Notes under the pieces: generated by a model
Databases searched by the model: none
What the model saw: only the letters and a program-made list of their open reading frames with translations
Told to the model about the DNA's origin: nothing
Part shown: one piece after another, positions 46,856 through 54,762 of the stretch
How the letters are laid out: every line of letters starts with the position of its first letter
Position numbering within the stretch: the stretch's first letter is position 1
Made by a program: the position numbers and the translations under genes
From: Sphingomonas quercus
Lineage (GTDB): Bacteria > Pseudomonadota > Alphaproteobacteria > Sphingomonadales > Sphingomonadaceae
Direction: 5' to 3'
Assembly: GCF_018863195.1 (NCBI RefSeq)
Contig: NZ_JAHKRT010000004.1
Span: 248,001 to 312,000, forward strand
Length of the DNA: 64,000 bases

Positions 46856-47995
46856 CTAACGCGGGGTGAGATCGAAGGCGGCCGTGCGCCCGTCGAGGAT
46901 GTTGCGGGCGAGCAGCGCCGAGCTGTCCATCGTCGCCGCCACCGCGGCGCGGCCGGCGGCCATATGCTCTTCCGCGGCACGGGCCGAGAATTCATAGTCG
47001 CGCTGGCCGCCCTCCCAGGCATTGGCGCGATAGATGAGCTGGACGAGGTTGACCGCGTTCTCGCGCGATTGTGCCTCCAGCGCCTGCACCTCGGGATCGT
47101 CGCGCAGCCCCTCGGGCAGCCTGGCGAGCACGCGACGCACCAGCTCGCGCTCCTGACGGCGCTTGAGATAGGTATCCGATACCTGCCGCGTGCGGCTGGA
47201 GAACTGGATTTCCTTGGCCCGCGCCATGACGTCGAGGATGGTCTTCGGCAGGCCGCTGGAGGCGGAGAAGAGGTCGACCTGGAAGATCAGCAGGTCGGTC
47301 GTCTGGGTGTCCAGCACATGGCTGAGCGGCGTGTTGGAGACGAGGCCGCCATCCCACCAATATTTGCCGTCGATCTCGACCGGCGGCAGGCCCGGCGGCA
47401 GCGCACCCGAGGCCATGACGTGGCGAGCGTCGATGCGATCGCTGGCGGTGTCGAAGAAGCGGAAATTGCCGCTCTCCAGCTCCACCGCGCCGACCGACAG
47501 GCGCACCGGGCCATTGTTCACGCGATCCCAGTCGACCAGCTCGTCGAGCGTCTTTGCGAGCGGCGTGGGGTCATAGAAGCTCATCGCCTCGCAGCTGCCC
47601 GGCACGGCGAAAAAGGGCGATACGGGGCGCGGCCCGAAAAATCCCGGTACGCCGAACAGCGAGACGAATCCCGCCGACCAGCCGTGCATCGCCTCGCGCA
47701 CCTGATCGCCATGCCAGATCGGAAAGCTCGGCAGCCACGCGCCCAACCGGTCCCAGAAAGTGCGCAGCCGCTCGACGCGGCGCTCGGGCGGATTGCCCGC
47801 GATCAGCGCGGCGTTGACGGCGCCGATGGAGATGCCGGCGACATGATCGACCTCGATCCCCGCCTCTGCCAGCGCCTCGTAGACGCCGGCCTGATAGGCG
47901 CCGAGCGCGCCGCCACCCTGCAACACCAGCGCGACCTGATCGGGGAGCGGCATGCGGGCATGGCTGCGGTGCCGCCTGGGATCGACCTCGGACAT
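46856..47995 (-). CDS. Patatin-like phospholipase family protein (DUF3734 C-terminus)
   Basis: 379 residues. The patatin Gly-rich oxyanion motif is VLQGGGALGAYQAGVYEAL, the nucleophile elbow is GISIGAVNAALIAG (Ser), and the catalytic Asp is in YWWDGGLVSNTPL. A C-terminal ~90-residue helical region (SDTYLKRRQERELVRRVL, EGGQRDYEFSARAAEEHM) corresponds to DUF3734. Coupled to 3-hydroxybutyrate dehydrogenase, so a link to PHB granules or membrane lipid turnover is likely. ATG at 47995. Confidence 0.9.
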   Translation of the reverse strand: MSEVDPRRHRSHARMPLPDQVALVLQGGGALGAYQAGVYEALAEAGIEVDHVAGISIGAVNAALIAGNPPERRVERLRTFWDRLGAWLPSFPIWHGDQVREAMHGWSAGFVSLFGVPGFFGPRPVSPFFAVPGSCEAMSFYDPTPLAKTLDELVDWDRVNNGPVRLSVGAVELESGNFRFFDTASDRIDARHVMASGALPPGLPPVEIDGKYWWDGGLVSNTPLSHVLDTQTTDLLIFQVDLFSASSGLPKTILDVMARAKEIQFSSRTRQVSDTYLKRRQERELVRRVLARLPEGLRDDPEVQALEAQSRENAVNLVQLIYRANAWEGGQRDYEFSARAAEEHMAAGRAAVAATMDSSALLARNILDGRTAAFDLTPR

Positions 47996-48096
47996 GCAAC
48001 GATTGTGCGCCGCAACGAGGGCGGCTTCAAGCGCGTGCTTTGCAACCGACCCGTTCGGGGTGCATTCTGTCGAAAGGTCCAATGGGAGCGGAAGCG

Positions 48097-49002
48097 ATGC
48101 GTCTCGACGATTATCGGGAAAGCGAGAATGTCGGCGACCAGCGGGGCCAGAGCTTCGGCGGCGGCGGCGGGCTGGGCGGTGGGCTGGGGCCGATCGCGTT
48201 CATGATCGGCAGCCGATTCGGCATTGGCGGCATCATCGTCGTGGCCATCGGCATGATGCTGTTCGGCATGAACCCGCTGTCGCTGGTGGGTGGTGGCGGC
48301 ACCGCGGTGTCGCCGCAGCAGCGTACGCAGGTGACCCAGGCCGGCGCGGCCAAGGCCTGCGCCGTCAACGACGCCAGCACCTTTTCCTGCCGCGTGCTCG
48401 CCTCGACGGAGGACACGTGGGGCAAGATCTTCCAGCAATCCGGCCAGCGTTACCAGCCGGCCGGGCTGATCTTCTACGGCGGCACGGGCAGTTCGGGCTG
48501 CGGCGTGGCGCAGTCGGCGATGGGGCCATTCTATTGCCCGTCGGATAACCGCATCTATCTCGACACCAGCTTTTTCGACGAGCTGGCCAGTCGCTTCCAC
48601 GCCGCCGGCGATTTCGCCCAGGCCTATGTCGTGGCGCATGAGGTCGGCCATCATATCCAGTTCCTGACCGGTGTCGCCGACAAGGTGCAGCAGGCCCAGG
48701 CGCGCGCCTCGTCCACCGAAGGCAATGCCATCCAGGTGCGCATGGAGTTGCAGGCGGATTGCTATGCCGGCGTCTGGGCGGCGCATAACCGCGACCGCAT
48801 CGAGCCCGGTGATGTTGAGGAAGGCATGCGCGCCGCCCAGGCGATCGGCGACGATACGCTGCAGAAGCAGGCGCAGGGCCGCGTCGTCCCGGAGAGCTTC
48901 ACCCACGGCACGTCTGCCCAGCGCATGAGCTGGCTGAAGCGCGGCCTCGACAGCGGCGATCCGGCGCAGTGCGACACCTTCGCGGCAGGTGCGCTGAGCT
49001 GA
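48097..49002 (+). CDS. Neutral zinc metallopeptidase, YpfJ/KPN_02809 family
   Basis: 301 residues. A Gly-rich leader (GQSFGGGGGLGGGLGPI) precedes one membrane helix (FGIGGIIVVAIGMMLFGMNP). The peptidase part has the zincin site VVAHEVGHHIQFLTG (HExxH) and third-ligand region MELQADCYAGVWA. Cys pairs suggest disulphides in the periplasm. Widely conserved, substrate unknown. ATG at 48097 is preferred over an upstream in-frame ATG. It is followed by a spacer with hairpin repeats. Confidence 0.9.
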   Translation: MRLDDYRESENVGDQRGQSFGGGGGLGGGLGPIAFMIGSRFGIGGIIVVAIGMMLFGMNPLSLVGGGGTAVSPQQRTQVTQAGAAKACAVNDASTFSCRVLASTEDTWGKIFQQSGQRYQPAGLIFYGGTGSSGCGVAQSAMGPFYCPSDNRIYLDTSFFDELASRFHAAGDFAQAYVVAHEVGHHIQFLTGVADKVQQAQARASSTEGNAIQVRMELQADCYAGVWAAHNRDRIEPGDVEEGMRAAQAIGDDTLQKQAQGRVVPESFTHGTSAQRMSWLKRGLDSGDPAQCDTFAAGALS

Positions 49003-49037
49003 GGCGTCGCGTACGCATTCCCCAGCGAGCGACGACA

Positions 49038-49090
49038 TGGATGCTGGATCAAGTTCAGCATGACGTCGAGCGGGGGGAGCCACCCCGCCC
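49038..49090. repeat. Hairpin repeat element C and flank (direct repeat unit 1)
   Basis: Arms ATGCTGG (49041-49047) and TCAGCAT (49055-49061) around ATCAAGT. It is followed by GACGTCGAG and a GC box (CGGGGGGAGCCACCCCGCC). The same block recurs at 49163-49220 in the same orientation with few changes, so the spacer holds an imperfect direct repeat. Confidence 0.75.
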
Positions 49091-49102
49091 GCACCGTCCA
49101 CT

Positions 49103-49133
49103 ACGTCACCCCGGACCTGATCCGGGGTCCATC
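49103..49133. repeat. Hairpin element D
   Basis: Perfect 8-bp inverted repeat ACCCCGGA (49108-49115) and TCCGGGGT (49121-49128) with loop CCTGA, preceded by CGTC. The layout is the same as in the other elements, but the arm sequence differs. Confidence 0.7.
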
Positions 49134-49162
49134 TCACCAGGAGCACTGTCGCACGTGGCGAA

Positions 49163-49220
49163 TGGATGCTGAATCAAGTTCAGCATGACGTCGGGCGGGG
49201 GTGAGCCACCCGCCCGGAGG
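49163..49220. repeat. Hairpin repeat element E and flank (direct repeat unit 2)
   Basis: Perfect arms ATGCTGA (49166-49172) and TCAGCAT (49180-49186) with loop ATCAAGT, then GACGTCGGG and a GC box like that of element C. It ends near the glutaminyl cyclase stop codon region and may terminate transcription from one or both sides. Confidence 0.75.
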
Positions 49221-49223
49221 TCG

Positions 49224-50015
49224 CTACTTCCCGGCCGGCTCCAGCCGCACCTCGTAGAGCTTCGGCCAGTTCTTGCCGGTCAGGAACAGGCGGCGCCCCT
49301 TCGCGTCCCAGGCGATGCCGTTGGCGACGTCGGTCACGCCCCACACCCGCTCGGCATCCGGCAGCAGGCCGCGAATATCCACCCAACCCTTGACGTCGCC
49401 GGTGGCGGGATCGATGCGCGCGATGATCTCGGTCTGCCAGATGTTCGCCCACACCTCGCCGTCAATATATTCGAGCTCATTGAGGTTGGCGATCGGCCGG
49501 CCCTCGGCGCGAACGGTGATGCGGCCGGTCTCCTTGAGCGTCTTCGGATCGAGGAAGCGAAGCTGCGGCGTGCCGTCGCTCATGATGATGCGCCGGGCGT
49601 CCTTGGTAAGGCCCCAGCCCTCGCCCGTGTAGCGGAAGCTGCCGAGCGGCTGGAGGCCGGGGAAGGACCAGGTGGTGCCGCGCCCGCTCTGCCATTCCAG
49701 CGCGACCAGCCGATTGCCCCACTCGATGATCCCCTCGCCGAACACGCTGGCGGGCAGATCGCGGCGGCGCAGCACCGCACCGTCGCTCAACCGCACTTCG
49801 CGGAGCGATGATTTGCCGTTGAGGCCGGTGCTCTCGAACAACCGGCCATCCTTCCAGAACAGACCTTCGGTGAAGGCATCGGTGGCGTGCGGATAGGCGC
49901 GCACCACCGACACGCGCTGCACCGGCAGGACCGCGGGCGATACCGCGCTGGTCGCCGCGGCGAGCAAGGCTGACAGGCGGGAAAGGAGGCGAAAGCTGCG
50001 CATCGGACGGTTCAT
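49224..50015 (-). CDS. Secreted glutaminyl-peptide cyclotransferase (plant/bacterial beta-propeller type)
   Basis: 263 residues. A signal segment (LLSRLSALLAAATSAVSPAV) precedes a beta-propeller of the PF05096 family: HATDAFTEGLFWKDGRLFESTGLNG, WGNRLVALEWQSG, YTGEGWGLTKDARRIIMSDGT and WQTEIIARIDPATGDV. Such enzymes cyclise N-terminal Gln to pyroglutamate, protecting secreted proteins. ATG at 50015. It lies 90 bases below the second exbD, but a terminator with a strong U-tract separates them, so it is probably transcribed separately. Confidence 0.88.
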   Translation of the reverse strand: MNRPMRSFRLLSRLSALLAAATSAVSPAVLPVQRVSVVRAYPHATDAFTEGLFWKDGRLFESTGLNGKSSLREVRLSDGAVLRRRDLPASVFGEGIIEWGNRLVALEWQSGRGTTWSFPGLQPLGSFRYTGEGWGLTKDARRIIMSDGTPQLRFLDPKTLKETGRITVRAEGRPIANLNELEYIDGEVWANIWQTEIIARIDPATGDVKGWVDIRGLLPDAERVWGVTDVANGIAWDAKGRRLFLTGKNWPKLYEVRLEPAGK

Positions 50016-50042
50016 GCGGGAGGACGGCGCCGGCAACCGGGC

Positions 50043-50076
50043 CAAAAAACAAAGGGCGGCCCGCACCGGACCGCCC
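50043..50076 (-). terminator. Rho-independent terminator of the tonB-exbB-exbD-exbD operon
   Basis: On the minus strand, GGGCGG and CCGCCC (50076-50071 and 50059-50054) form a stem with further G-C pairs inside; TTTGTTTTTT follows immediately. It begins 29 bases past the stop of the second exbD. Stem plus long U-tract make this the clearest terminator in the window. Confidence 0.85.
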
Positions 50077-50104
50077 CTCGGATCAGCAGATCGCGCGTCG
50101 GCGA

Positions 50105-50533
50105 TCAGAAGGCGCCATAGGCCTCGTTGCCGACAAAGCCCATCTTCGTGATCTGGGCCTTCTTCGTCACCGAAAGCACCCGGTCCACCGTATCGTAGCG
50201 GGCCTGGGCATCCGGCTGCAGGTGCAGCTCGGGCTCCGGGTTCATGTTCTTGGTCAGATCCAGATACTGGCGCAGCGTCACCAGGTCGACCGGCGTGCCG
50301 TTCCAATAGATGATGCCGGCCGGGTCGATGGTGATCTTGTTCTTCACCGGATCGACGGGGGGCGGCGTCTGATCATTATTGTTCTGCGGCAGGTCGAGCT
50401 TCACCGCATGCGTCTGGATCGGAATGGTGATGATGAACATGATGAGGAGCACCAGCATGACGTCGATAAGCGGCGTCGTGTTGATGTCCATCATGGGCTC
50501 GCCTTCGGCGGCGCCACCAGCGCTCATTGCCAT
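50105..50533 (-). CDS. ExbD/TolR family biopolymer transporter subunit (second copy)
   Basis: 142 residues. One membrane helix carries the proton-conducting Asp in INTTPLIDVMLVLLIMFIIT. The periplasmic part (about 45-142) has LHLQPDAQARYDTVDRVLS, typical of ExbD. It is the last gene of the tonB operon and 49 bases below the first exbD, which it resembles in architecture but differs from in most positions. Dual ExbD proteins in such an operon occur in some TonB systems, such as Xanthomonas; why two are needed here is unknown. Confidence 0.92.
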   Translation of the reverse strand: MAMSAGGAAEGEPMMDINTTPLIDVMLVLLIMFIITIPIQTHAVKLDLPQNNNDQTPPPVDPVKNKITIDPAGIIYWNGTPVDLVTLRQYLDLTKNMNPEPELHLQPDAQARYDTVDRVLSVTKKAQITKMGFVGNEAYGAF

Positions 50534-50550
50534 GATCGTCTACTCCTGCT

Positions 50551-50574
50551 GGGCGCGCCGCCAAGGGCGCGCCC
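50551..50574 (-). other. Intercistronic hairpin between the two exbD genes
   Basis: Perfect 9-bp inverted repeat: GGGCGCGCC (50551-50559) and GGCGCGCCC (50566-50574), loop of 6 bases. There is no T-run on either side in the transcript direction, so it is not a standard terminator; an mRNA stability or processing element is more likely. Confidence 0.6.
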
Positions 50575-50582
50575 CGATCTAA

Positions 50583-51065
50583 TTACATGCGCTCGTTGCC
50601 ACCGGGCGGCGGCTCGGAGATGAAGCCGACCCGGGCGAAACCGGCGCGCTGCAGGTTGAACAGCGCACCGCCGATGCAGCGGTAAGGCGTGTTGATGTCA
50701 CCGCGCAGGTGCGCCTCGGGAAGCTCGAGGCCGGGGGCGTTCGGCCCGCCCTGCTTGTCGATCTCCAGCTTCAGCTTGGCGACTGCACGGTCGACCAGTT
50801 CCTGCGCGTTGACGCGGGTCAGGCCCCAATAGACGCCGCAAGAGCCATCCGATTCGGCCTTGATCGAGAGCGAGACGTTCTCGGGCTTGGTGGTGGTCGG
50901 CTCGTGGCGGACGTTCGGCAGCTTCACCGGCACGGTCTGCACCACGACGGGAACGGTAATCAGGAAGATGATGAGGAGCACCAGCATGACGTCCACGAGG
51001 GGCGTCGTGTTGATGTCGGACATCGGCGCATCGTCGCCGCCTTCGGCGCCCACGCTCATGGCCAT
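50583..51065 (-). CDS. exbD: ExbD/TolR family biopolymer transporter subunit (first copy)
   Basis: 160 residues with a single helix, INTTPLVDVMLVLLIIFLIT, carrying the conserved Asp used by the proton-driven motor. The periplasmic part contains two Cys (GSCGVYW and YRCIGGALF), an unusual feature that could form a disulphide. It works with ExbB and TonB to energise outer-membrane receptors. Located 84 bases below exbB. Confidence 0.93.
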   Translation of the reverse strand: MAMSVGAEGGDDAPMSDINTTPLVDVMLVLLIIFLITVPVVVQTVPVKLPNVRHEPTTTKPENVSLSIKAESDGSCGVYWGLTRVNAQELVDRAVAKLKLEIDKQGGPNAPGLELPEAHLRGDINTPYRCIGGALFNLQRAGFARVGFISEPPPGGNERM

Positions 51066-51107
51066 ATCGTCGCTATCCTATCCTTGTGGCGCGAAGGGTT
51101 GGGCGAT

Positions 51108-51138
51108 GCCGGCACCCGGGAACAGCCCGGGTGCCGGC
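51108..51138 (-). other. Intercistronic hairpin between exbB and exbD
   Basis: Perfect 13-bp inverted repeat: GCCGGCACCCGGG (51108-51120) and CCCGGGTGCCGGC (51126-51138), loop AACAG. This is the strongest stem in the operon. No U-tract follows, so it is more likely an RNA stability or processing structure than a full terminator. Confidence 0.65.
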
Positions 51139-51149
51139 CATTGCCGTCT

Positions 51150-51908
51150 TCAGGCCTTGGTCGCCGGAGCCGGGGCCTTCACGGCCGGGGCAGCAGCGAG
51201 CTTCGGAGCGGAGGTCACCGGGCGGACCGCGCCGTTGGAGACCATGTAGGCGTGCAGGTCCGAACCGAAGGCCGACAGCTGCTCGAGCGCGGCCTTGTTG
51301 CGGCGCTGCAGCCAGTTGAAGCCGAGCACGGCCGGAACGGCCACGGCCAGACCGAGGGCGGTCATGATCAGCGCCTCACCGACCGGGCCGGCGACGGCGT
51401 CGATCGAAGCCTGACCGGCAGCGCCGATCTTGATGAGGGCGCGATAGATGCCGATCACGGTACCGAACAGACCGACGAACGGCGAGGTCGAACCGACGGT
51501 GGCGAGGAAGGCCAGGCCGTTGCCGAGCTTCGAACCGATGGCGGCTTCGGAGCGACGCAGCGAGGTGTGCATCCACTCGTGGCGATCGATCGGATCGTCG
51601 AGCTTGGTGTGCTGCTCCTGGGCGAGGATGCCGTCATCGACGAGCTGGCGGTAAGCGGAGTTCTTCTCCAGCTTGTTGGCGCCTTCGCGCAGGTTCGGCG
51701 CGGACCAGAAGCTGGCGCGGGCGCGCTTCGCCTGATTGAAGATCTTCTGCTGCTCGAGGAGCTTGGTGAACATGATGTACCACGACACGGCGGACATGAT
51801 CACCAGAATAGCGAACACCGACTGCGCGATGATACCACCCTGCTCAAGGGCGGCCATCAGGCCATACGGGTTGGAATTGGCGCCGGCAGCGGCAGCGGGG
51901 GTAGCCAT
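51150..51908 (-). CDS. exbB: ExbB/MotA/TolQ family proton channel protein
   Basis: 252 residues. Three membrane helices: FAILVIMSAVSWYIMFTKLL near residue 30, then LAFLATVGSTSPFVGLFGTVIGIY and ALIMTALGLAVAVPAVLGFNWL, with the long cytoplasmic loop between helices 1 and 2. The GLFGTVIGIYRA motif defines the ExbB family. The C-terminus is an Ala/Pro/Lys tail (KLAAAPAVKAPAPATKA). ExbB pentamers surround an ExbD dimer in the motor, so several copies per TonB are needed. Confidence 0.95.
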   Translation of the reverse strand: MATPAAAAGANSNPYGLMAALEQGGIIAQSVFAILVIMSAVSWYIMFTKLLEQQKIFNQAKRARASFWSAPNLREGANKLEKNSAYRQLVDDGILAQEQHTKLDDPIDRHEWMHTSLRRSEAAIGSKLGNGLAFLATVGSTSPFVGLFGTVIGIYRALIKIGAAGQASIDAVAGPVGEALIMTALGLAVAVPAVLGFNWLQRRNKAALEQLSAFGSDLHAYMVSNGAVRPVTSAPKLAAAPAVKAPAPATKA

Positions 51909-51944
51909 GATTCGTCGATCCTCTTGTATAGAGCTGTCTTCTGA

Positions 51945-51971
51945 ACCGGCGGCCGAAAAGGGGCCGCCGGT
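51945..51971 (-). other. Intercistronic hairpin between tonB and exbB
   Basis: Perfect 10-bp inverted repeat: ACCGGCGGCC (51945-51954) and GGCCGCCGGT (51962-51971), 7-base loop. It lies 21 bases beyond the tonB stop. Without a U-tract, partial termination or RNA processing is suspected. Confidence 0.6.
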
Positions 51972-51991
51972 GGCGTCAATGGGATTGAGGC

Positions 51992-52651
51992 TTACTCCGG
52001 GAGCCTCCAGGTGAACCGCAGCGTCTTGGTGCCGCCGGACATCGGGTTGCCGGCCTGGTCGAGCGCCGGCGAATAGCGGCCGCGACGGACGACAAGCTTG
52101 CAGGCGGTGTCATCGAGGAGAGGCGAGCCGCTGCTGGCGGTCACGCGGCAATTCTCGATGCGTCCCTGCGGATTGATGTCGAAAGTGAGCTGGCTGGTGC
52201 CCTGGATGCCGTCACGGATGGCGGACGGCGGATAGTCGTCGGTCGTCACCCAGGAGCCCGGGTTACCGCGCGCTTCGGCGGCCTTGGAAGGCTGCGGCGG
52301 GGGCGGCGGCGGGGGCGGAGCCGGCGGCGCCTCCTGGTGGATCACCACCGGCGGGGGCGGCGGAGCCAGCATCGGCGGCGGCGCGGCCGTCTGCACCTGC
52401 ACGATCGGCGGCGGCGCCACGACGGGCGGCGGCTGGACCTGCTGAGGCTGAGGCGGCGGCGGCGGCGGGGCCTCCGGCGGGGGCGGCGGCTCGTCTTCCA
52501 CGTCAAAAGTATTAAGGTCTTGGGCGACCTTCTTGACGACGTTGTAGGCGAGCCCAGATATGAACGCATAGCCGAGCGCGGCGTGCAGGAGCACGACGAG
52601 CGTGAGCGACACGATCTTACGTGTGCTTACCTGTTGATCTGCGTAGGCCAT
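51992..52651 (-). CDS. tonB: TonB energy-transducing protein
   Basis: 219 residues. An N-terminal helix (IVSLTLVVLLHAALGYAFISG) anchors the protein; its His is the conserved TonB residue in the membrane. A long Pro/Glu-rich spacer (about 50-118, EPPPPPEAPPPPPPQ) spans the periplasm, and the C-terminal TonB domain follows (YPPSAIRDGIQGTSQLTFDI, RYSPALDQAGNPM). Two Cys (IENCRVTASS, DDTACKLVV) lie in this domain. It heads the operon, transcribed from the 292-base gap shared with the divergent secreted-protein gene. Confidence 0.95.
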   Translation of the reverse strand: MAYADQQVSTRKIVSLTLVVLLHAALGYAFISGLAYNVVKKVAQDLNTFDVEDEPPPPPEAPPPPPPQPQQVQPPPVVAPPPIVQVQTAAPPPMLAPPPPPVVIHQEAPPAPPPPPPPPQPSKAAEARGNPGSWVTTDDYPPSAIRDGIQGTSQLTFDINPQGRIENCRVTASSGSPLLDDTACKLVVRRGRYSPALDQAGNPMSGGTKTLRFTWRLPE

Positions 52652-52910
52652 TAAAGATGGTCTCTCCCTAAGCCGGACGCGAAGCCCTGTGTACGCTTAT
52701 ACGCCGCACGCGAGCCCGCCCTGCCGACCGGAGTCGCCGACTGAGACATGCGTGGGGGTCGGCGACATAGTATCATCGACGAACGCGATGTCTATCGCCC
52801 GTTTCCGGCCGGCGCAAACTGTTTGTCGGTCGCTTGCAGGACAATGTCCCGGCATGCGACATGATCACGGTCAATATGCCGGGATGCGGCTTAAAATGCT
52901 GCATCTGCGT

Positions 52911-52916
52911 TATAAT
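52911..52916 (+). promoter_or_regulatory. Perfect TATAAT -10 box upstream of the secreted protein at 52944
   Basis: TATAAT at 52911-52916 is a full consensus -10 in a GC-rich region, 28 bases before the GTG at 52944. No good -35 is visible at 16-18 bases. The 5' leader would be about 20 bases with GGAG at 52933-52936 as ribosome site. Confidence 0.45.
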
Positions 52917-52943
52917 CCGGCGTGAATAATTTTGGAGATTAGC

Positions 52944-53807
52944 GTGCGGGCCCTGTCTTTGTTGATCGCCCTGGGTGTTGCCAACGCCGCACCGGCGGTG
53001 TCGCAAACGCGCGCCGCGGCTGACGCCGGGCCGGCATCAGCCGCGGCGGCGCCGGTGCTTCCCGGCTATGCGGACCTTGCCGACCTGGCTTTCCGCGCGC
53101 CGGTGGCCGCGGTGGTGACGGTCGTCGATGCCATCCGCCTCAAGAAGGAACAGGCCGTCGGCGTCGCGCCGGGTCAGTTCCGCTTCTACGTCACGGCGAC
53201 GGTCGATTCGCTGATCAAGGGCAGCGGCGGCCTCACCGGCCAGGTGAGCTATCTCGTCGATCTGGACGCCGATGCGAAAGCCCGGCCGCCCAAGCCGAAG
53301 GGGATGCGCTTCCTGCTGCTCGCCGACCGCGTGCCCGGCCGCGACGCCGAGCTGCGCCTGGTCGCGCCGGAGGGGCATATGGTGTGGAGCGCCCCGCTCG
53401 AACAGAAGCTGCGCGACATCCTCACCGCCGCAGCCGCCGCCGATGCGCCGCCGATCATCACCGGCGTGCGCAACGCCTTTCATGTCCCCGGGGCGCTGCC
53501 GGGCGAGAGCGAGACGCAGATCTTCCTGGATACGGCGGACAAGCGCCCGATCTCCCTCAACGTGCTGCGCCGGCCGGGCGAAGCGCCGCGCTGGGCGGTG
53601 GCGCTGGGCGAGATCGTCGACGAATCGGCCAAGCCGCCGGCACCCGACACGCTGCTCTGGTATCGGCTCGCCTGCGCGTTGCCGCCGTCGCTGCCGGCGC
53701 AGAGCACCGCCAATCTTTCGGGCGGCGACGTCGACGCGGCGCGCGCCGATTATGCCCTGGTGCTGAAGGGCCTCGGCCCCTGCGGGCGGACGGCGCGGGG
53801 GAATTAG
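52944..53807 (+). CDS. Secreted protein of unknown function
   Basis: 287 residues. Signal peptide VRALSLLIALGVANAAPAVSQ, then a single domain with YVTATVDSLIKGSGGLTG, SYLVDLDADAKARPPKPKG, RNAFHVPGALPGESETQIFL and WYRLACALPP. No motif I can name. The GTG at 52944 has GGAG eight bases upstream and gives a proper signal peptide; a TTG at 52932 is less likely. Divergent from tonB, so the shared 292-base gap could couple their control. Confidence 0.75.
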   Translation: MRALSLLIALGVANAAPAVSQTRAAADAGPASAAAAPVLPGYADLADLAFRAPVAAVVTVVDAIRLKKEQAVGVAPGQFRFYVTATVDSLIKGSGGLTGQVSYLVDLDADAKARPPKPKGMRFLLLADRVPGRDAELRLVAPEGHMVWSAPLEQKLRDILTAAAAADAPPIITGVRNAFHVPGALPGESETQIFLDTADKRPISLNVLRRPGEAPRWAVALGEIVDESAKPPAPDTLLWYRLACALPPSLPAQSTANLSGGDVDAARADYALVLKGLGPCGRTARGN

Positions 53808-53844
53808 CTTGAAAGCGGGTCGGGGCCGTCTTTAGGGATCGGCC

Positions 53845-54762
53845 ATGACCCAACCCCTTCGTCTCGGCACGCGCGGCTCGCCGCTCGCCCTGGTCCAGGC
53901 CCATATGGTGGCCGATGCGCTCGCCCGCGCTCATGGCTGGGCGGCGGATGCAATCGCCATCGTGCCGATCCGCACCAGCGGCGATCGCATTCAGGATCGC
54001 GCGCTGGCGGAGGTTGGCGGCAAGGCGCTGTGGACGCGCGAGCTCGACCGCGCGCTCGACGACGGCGCGATCGACTTCGCGGTGCATTCGATGAAGGACA
54101 TCGAGACGATCCGCCCGGCCGAGATCGTCATCGCCGCGCTGCTGCCGCGGGCCGATGTGCGCGATCGGCTGATCGGCGCCGAGCGCATCGCGGACCTGCC
54201 GCACGGCGCGCGCATCGGCACCTCCTCGCCCCGCCGCGCCGCCCAGCTCCGCCGGCTGCGCCCGGACCTCGCCACCACCCTGTTCCGCGGCAATGTCGCC
54301 ACCCGCCTCGCCCGGCTCGAGGCCGGCGAGGCGGAGGCGACGCTGCTCGCCGCCGCCGGGCTGGACCGGCTTGGCCATCCGGAAATCGGCCACGCCATCC
54401 CGGTCGAGACGATGCTGCCGGCCCCGGCGCAGGGCGCGGTCGGCGTCGAGACGCTGGCGGCGCGGCGCGAGCTTCGCGACCTGATCGGCGCGATCGATCA
54501 CGCCCCGACCCGCGCCTGCGTGATGGCCGAGCGTGCGCTGCTCGCCGCCCTCGGCGCCGACTGCCGCTCGCCGGTGGGTGCGCTGGCGGTGGCGGAGGCG
54601 GACGGACTGTGGCTGCGTGCCGAAATCCTGTCGGAGGATGGCGCCCTCGCCCGATCCGCGGAGGCGCGCTTCCCGGCCGATGATGGTGCCGCGCCCGCCC
54701 GCCTCGCCGCGGCGTTGCTCGATTCCGCCCCGCCGGCGCTCGCCGCCCTGTTCCGGGGATGA
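53845..54762 (+). CDS. hemC: Hydroxymethylbilane synthase (porphobilinogen deaminase)
   Basis: 305 residues. Polymerises four porphobilinogen units for heme. RLGTRGSPLALVQAHMV, AVHSMKDIETIRPAEIVI and GTSSPRRAAQLRRLRPD are the conserved blocks, and the cofactor-binding Cys is in ALGADCRSPVGA. ATG at 53845. Its stop overlaps the hemD ATG by 4 bases. Confidence 0.97.
   Translation: MTQPLRLGTRGSPLALVQAHMVADALARAHGWAADAIAIVPIRTSGDRIQDRALAEVGGKALWTRELDRALDDGAIDFAVHSMKDIETIRPAEIVIAALLPRADVRDRLIGAERIADLPHGARIGTSSPRRAAQLRRLRPDLATTLFRGNVATRLARLEAGEAEATLLAAAGLDRLGHPEIGHAIPVETMLPAPAQGAVGVETLAARRELRDLIGAIDHAPTRACVMAERALLAALGADCRSPVGALAVAEADGLWLRAEILSEDGALARSAEARFPADDGAAPARLAAALLDSAPPALAALFRG

Noticed and set aside
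46856-47995. Patatin as effector of a CBASS or similar defence system
   Set aside because: No nucleotidyltransferase or other defence partner; it is coupled to 3-hydroxybutyrate dehydrogenase, a metabolic gene.
49038-49220. Direct repeat pair as a CRISPR-like array
   Set aside because: Only two units, hairpin-forming, with unrelated spacer-like middle and no cas genes.
52250-52540. Repetitive low-complexity DNA suggesting a tandem repeat element
   Set aside because: It encodes the Pro-rich spacer of TonB and is explained by repeated proline codons.
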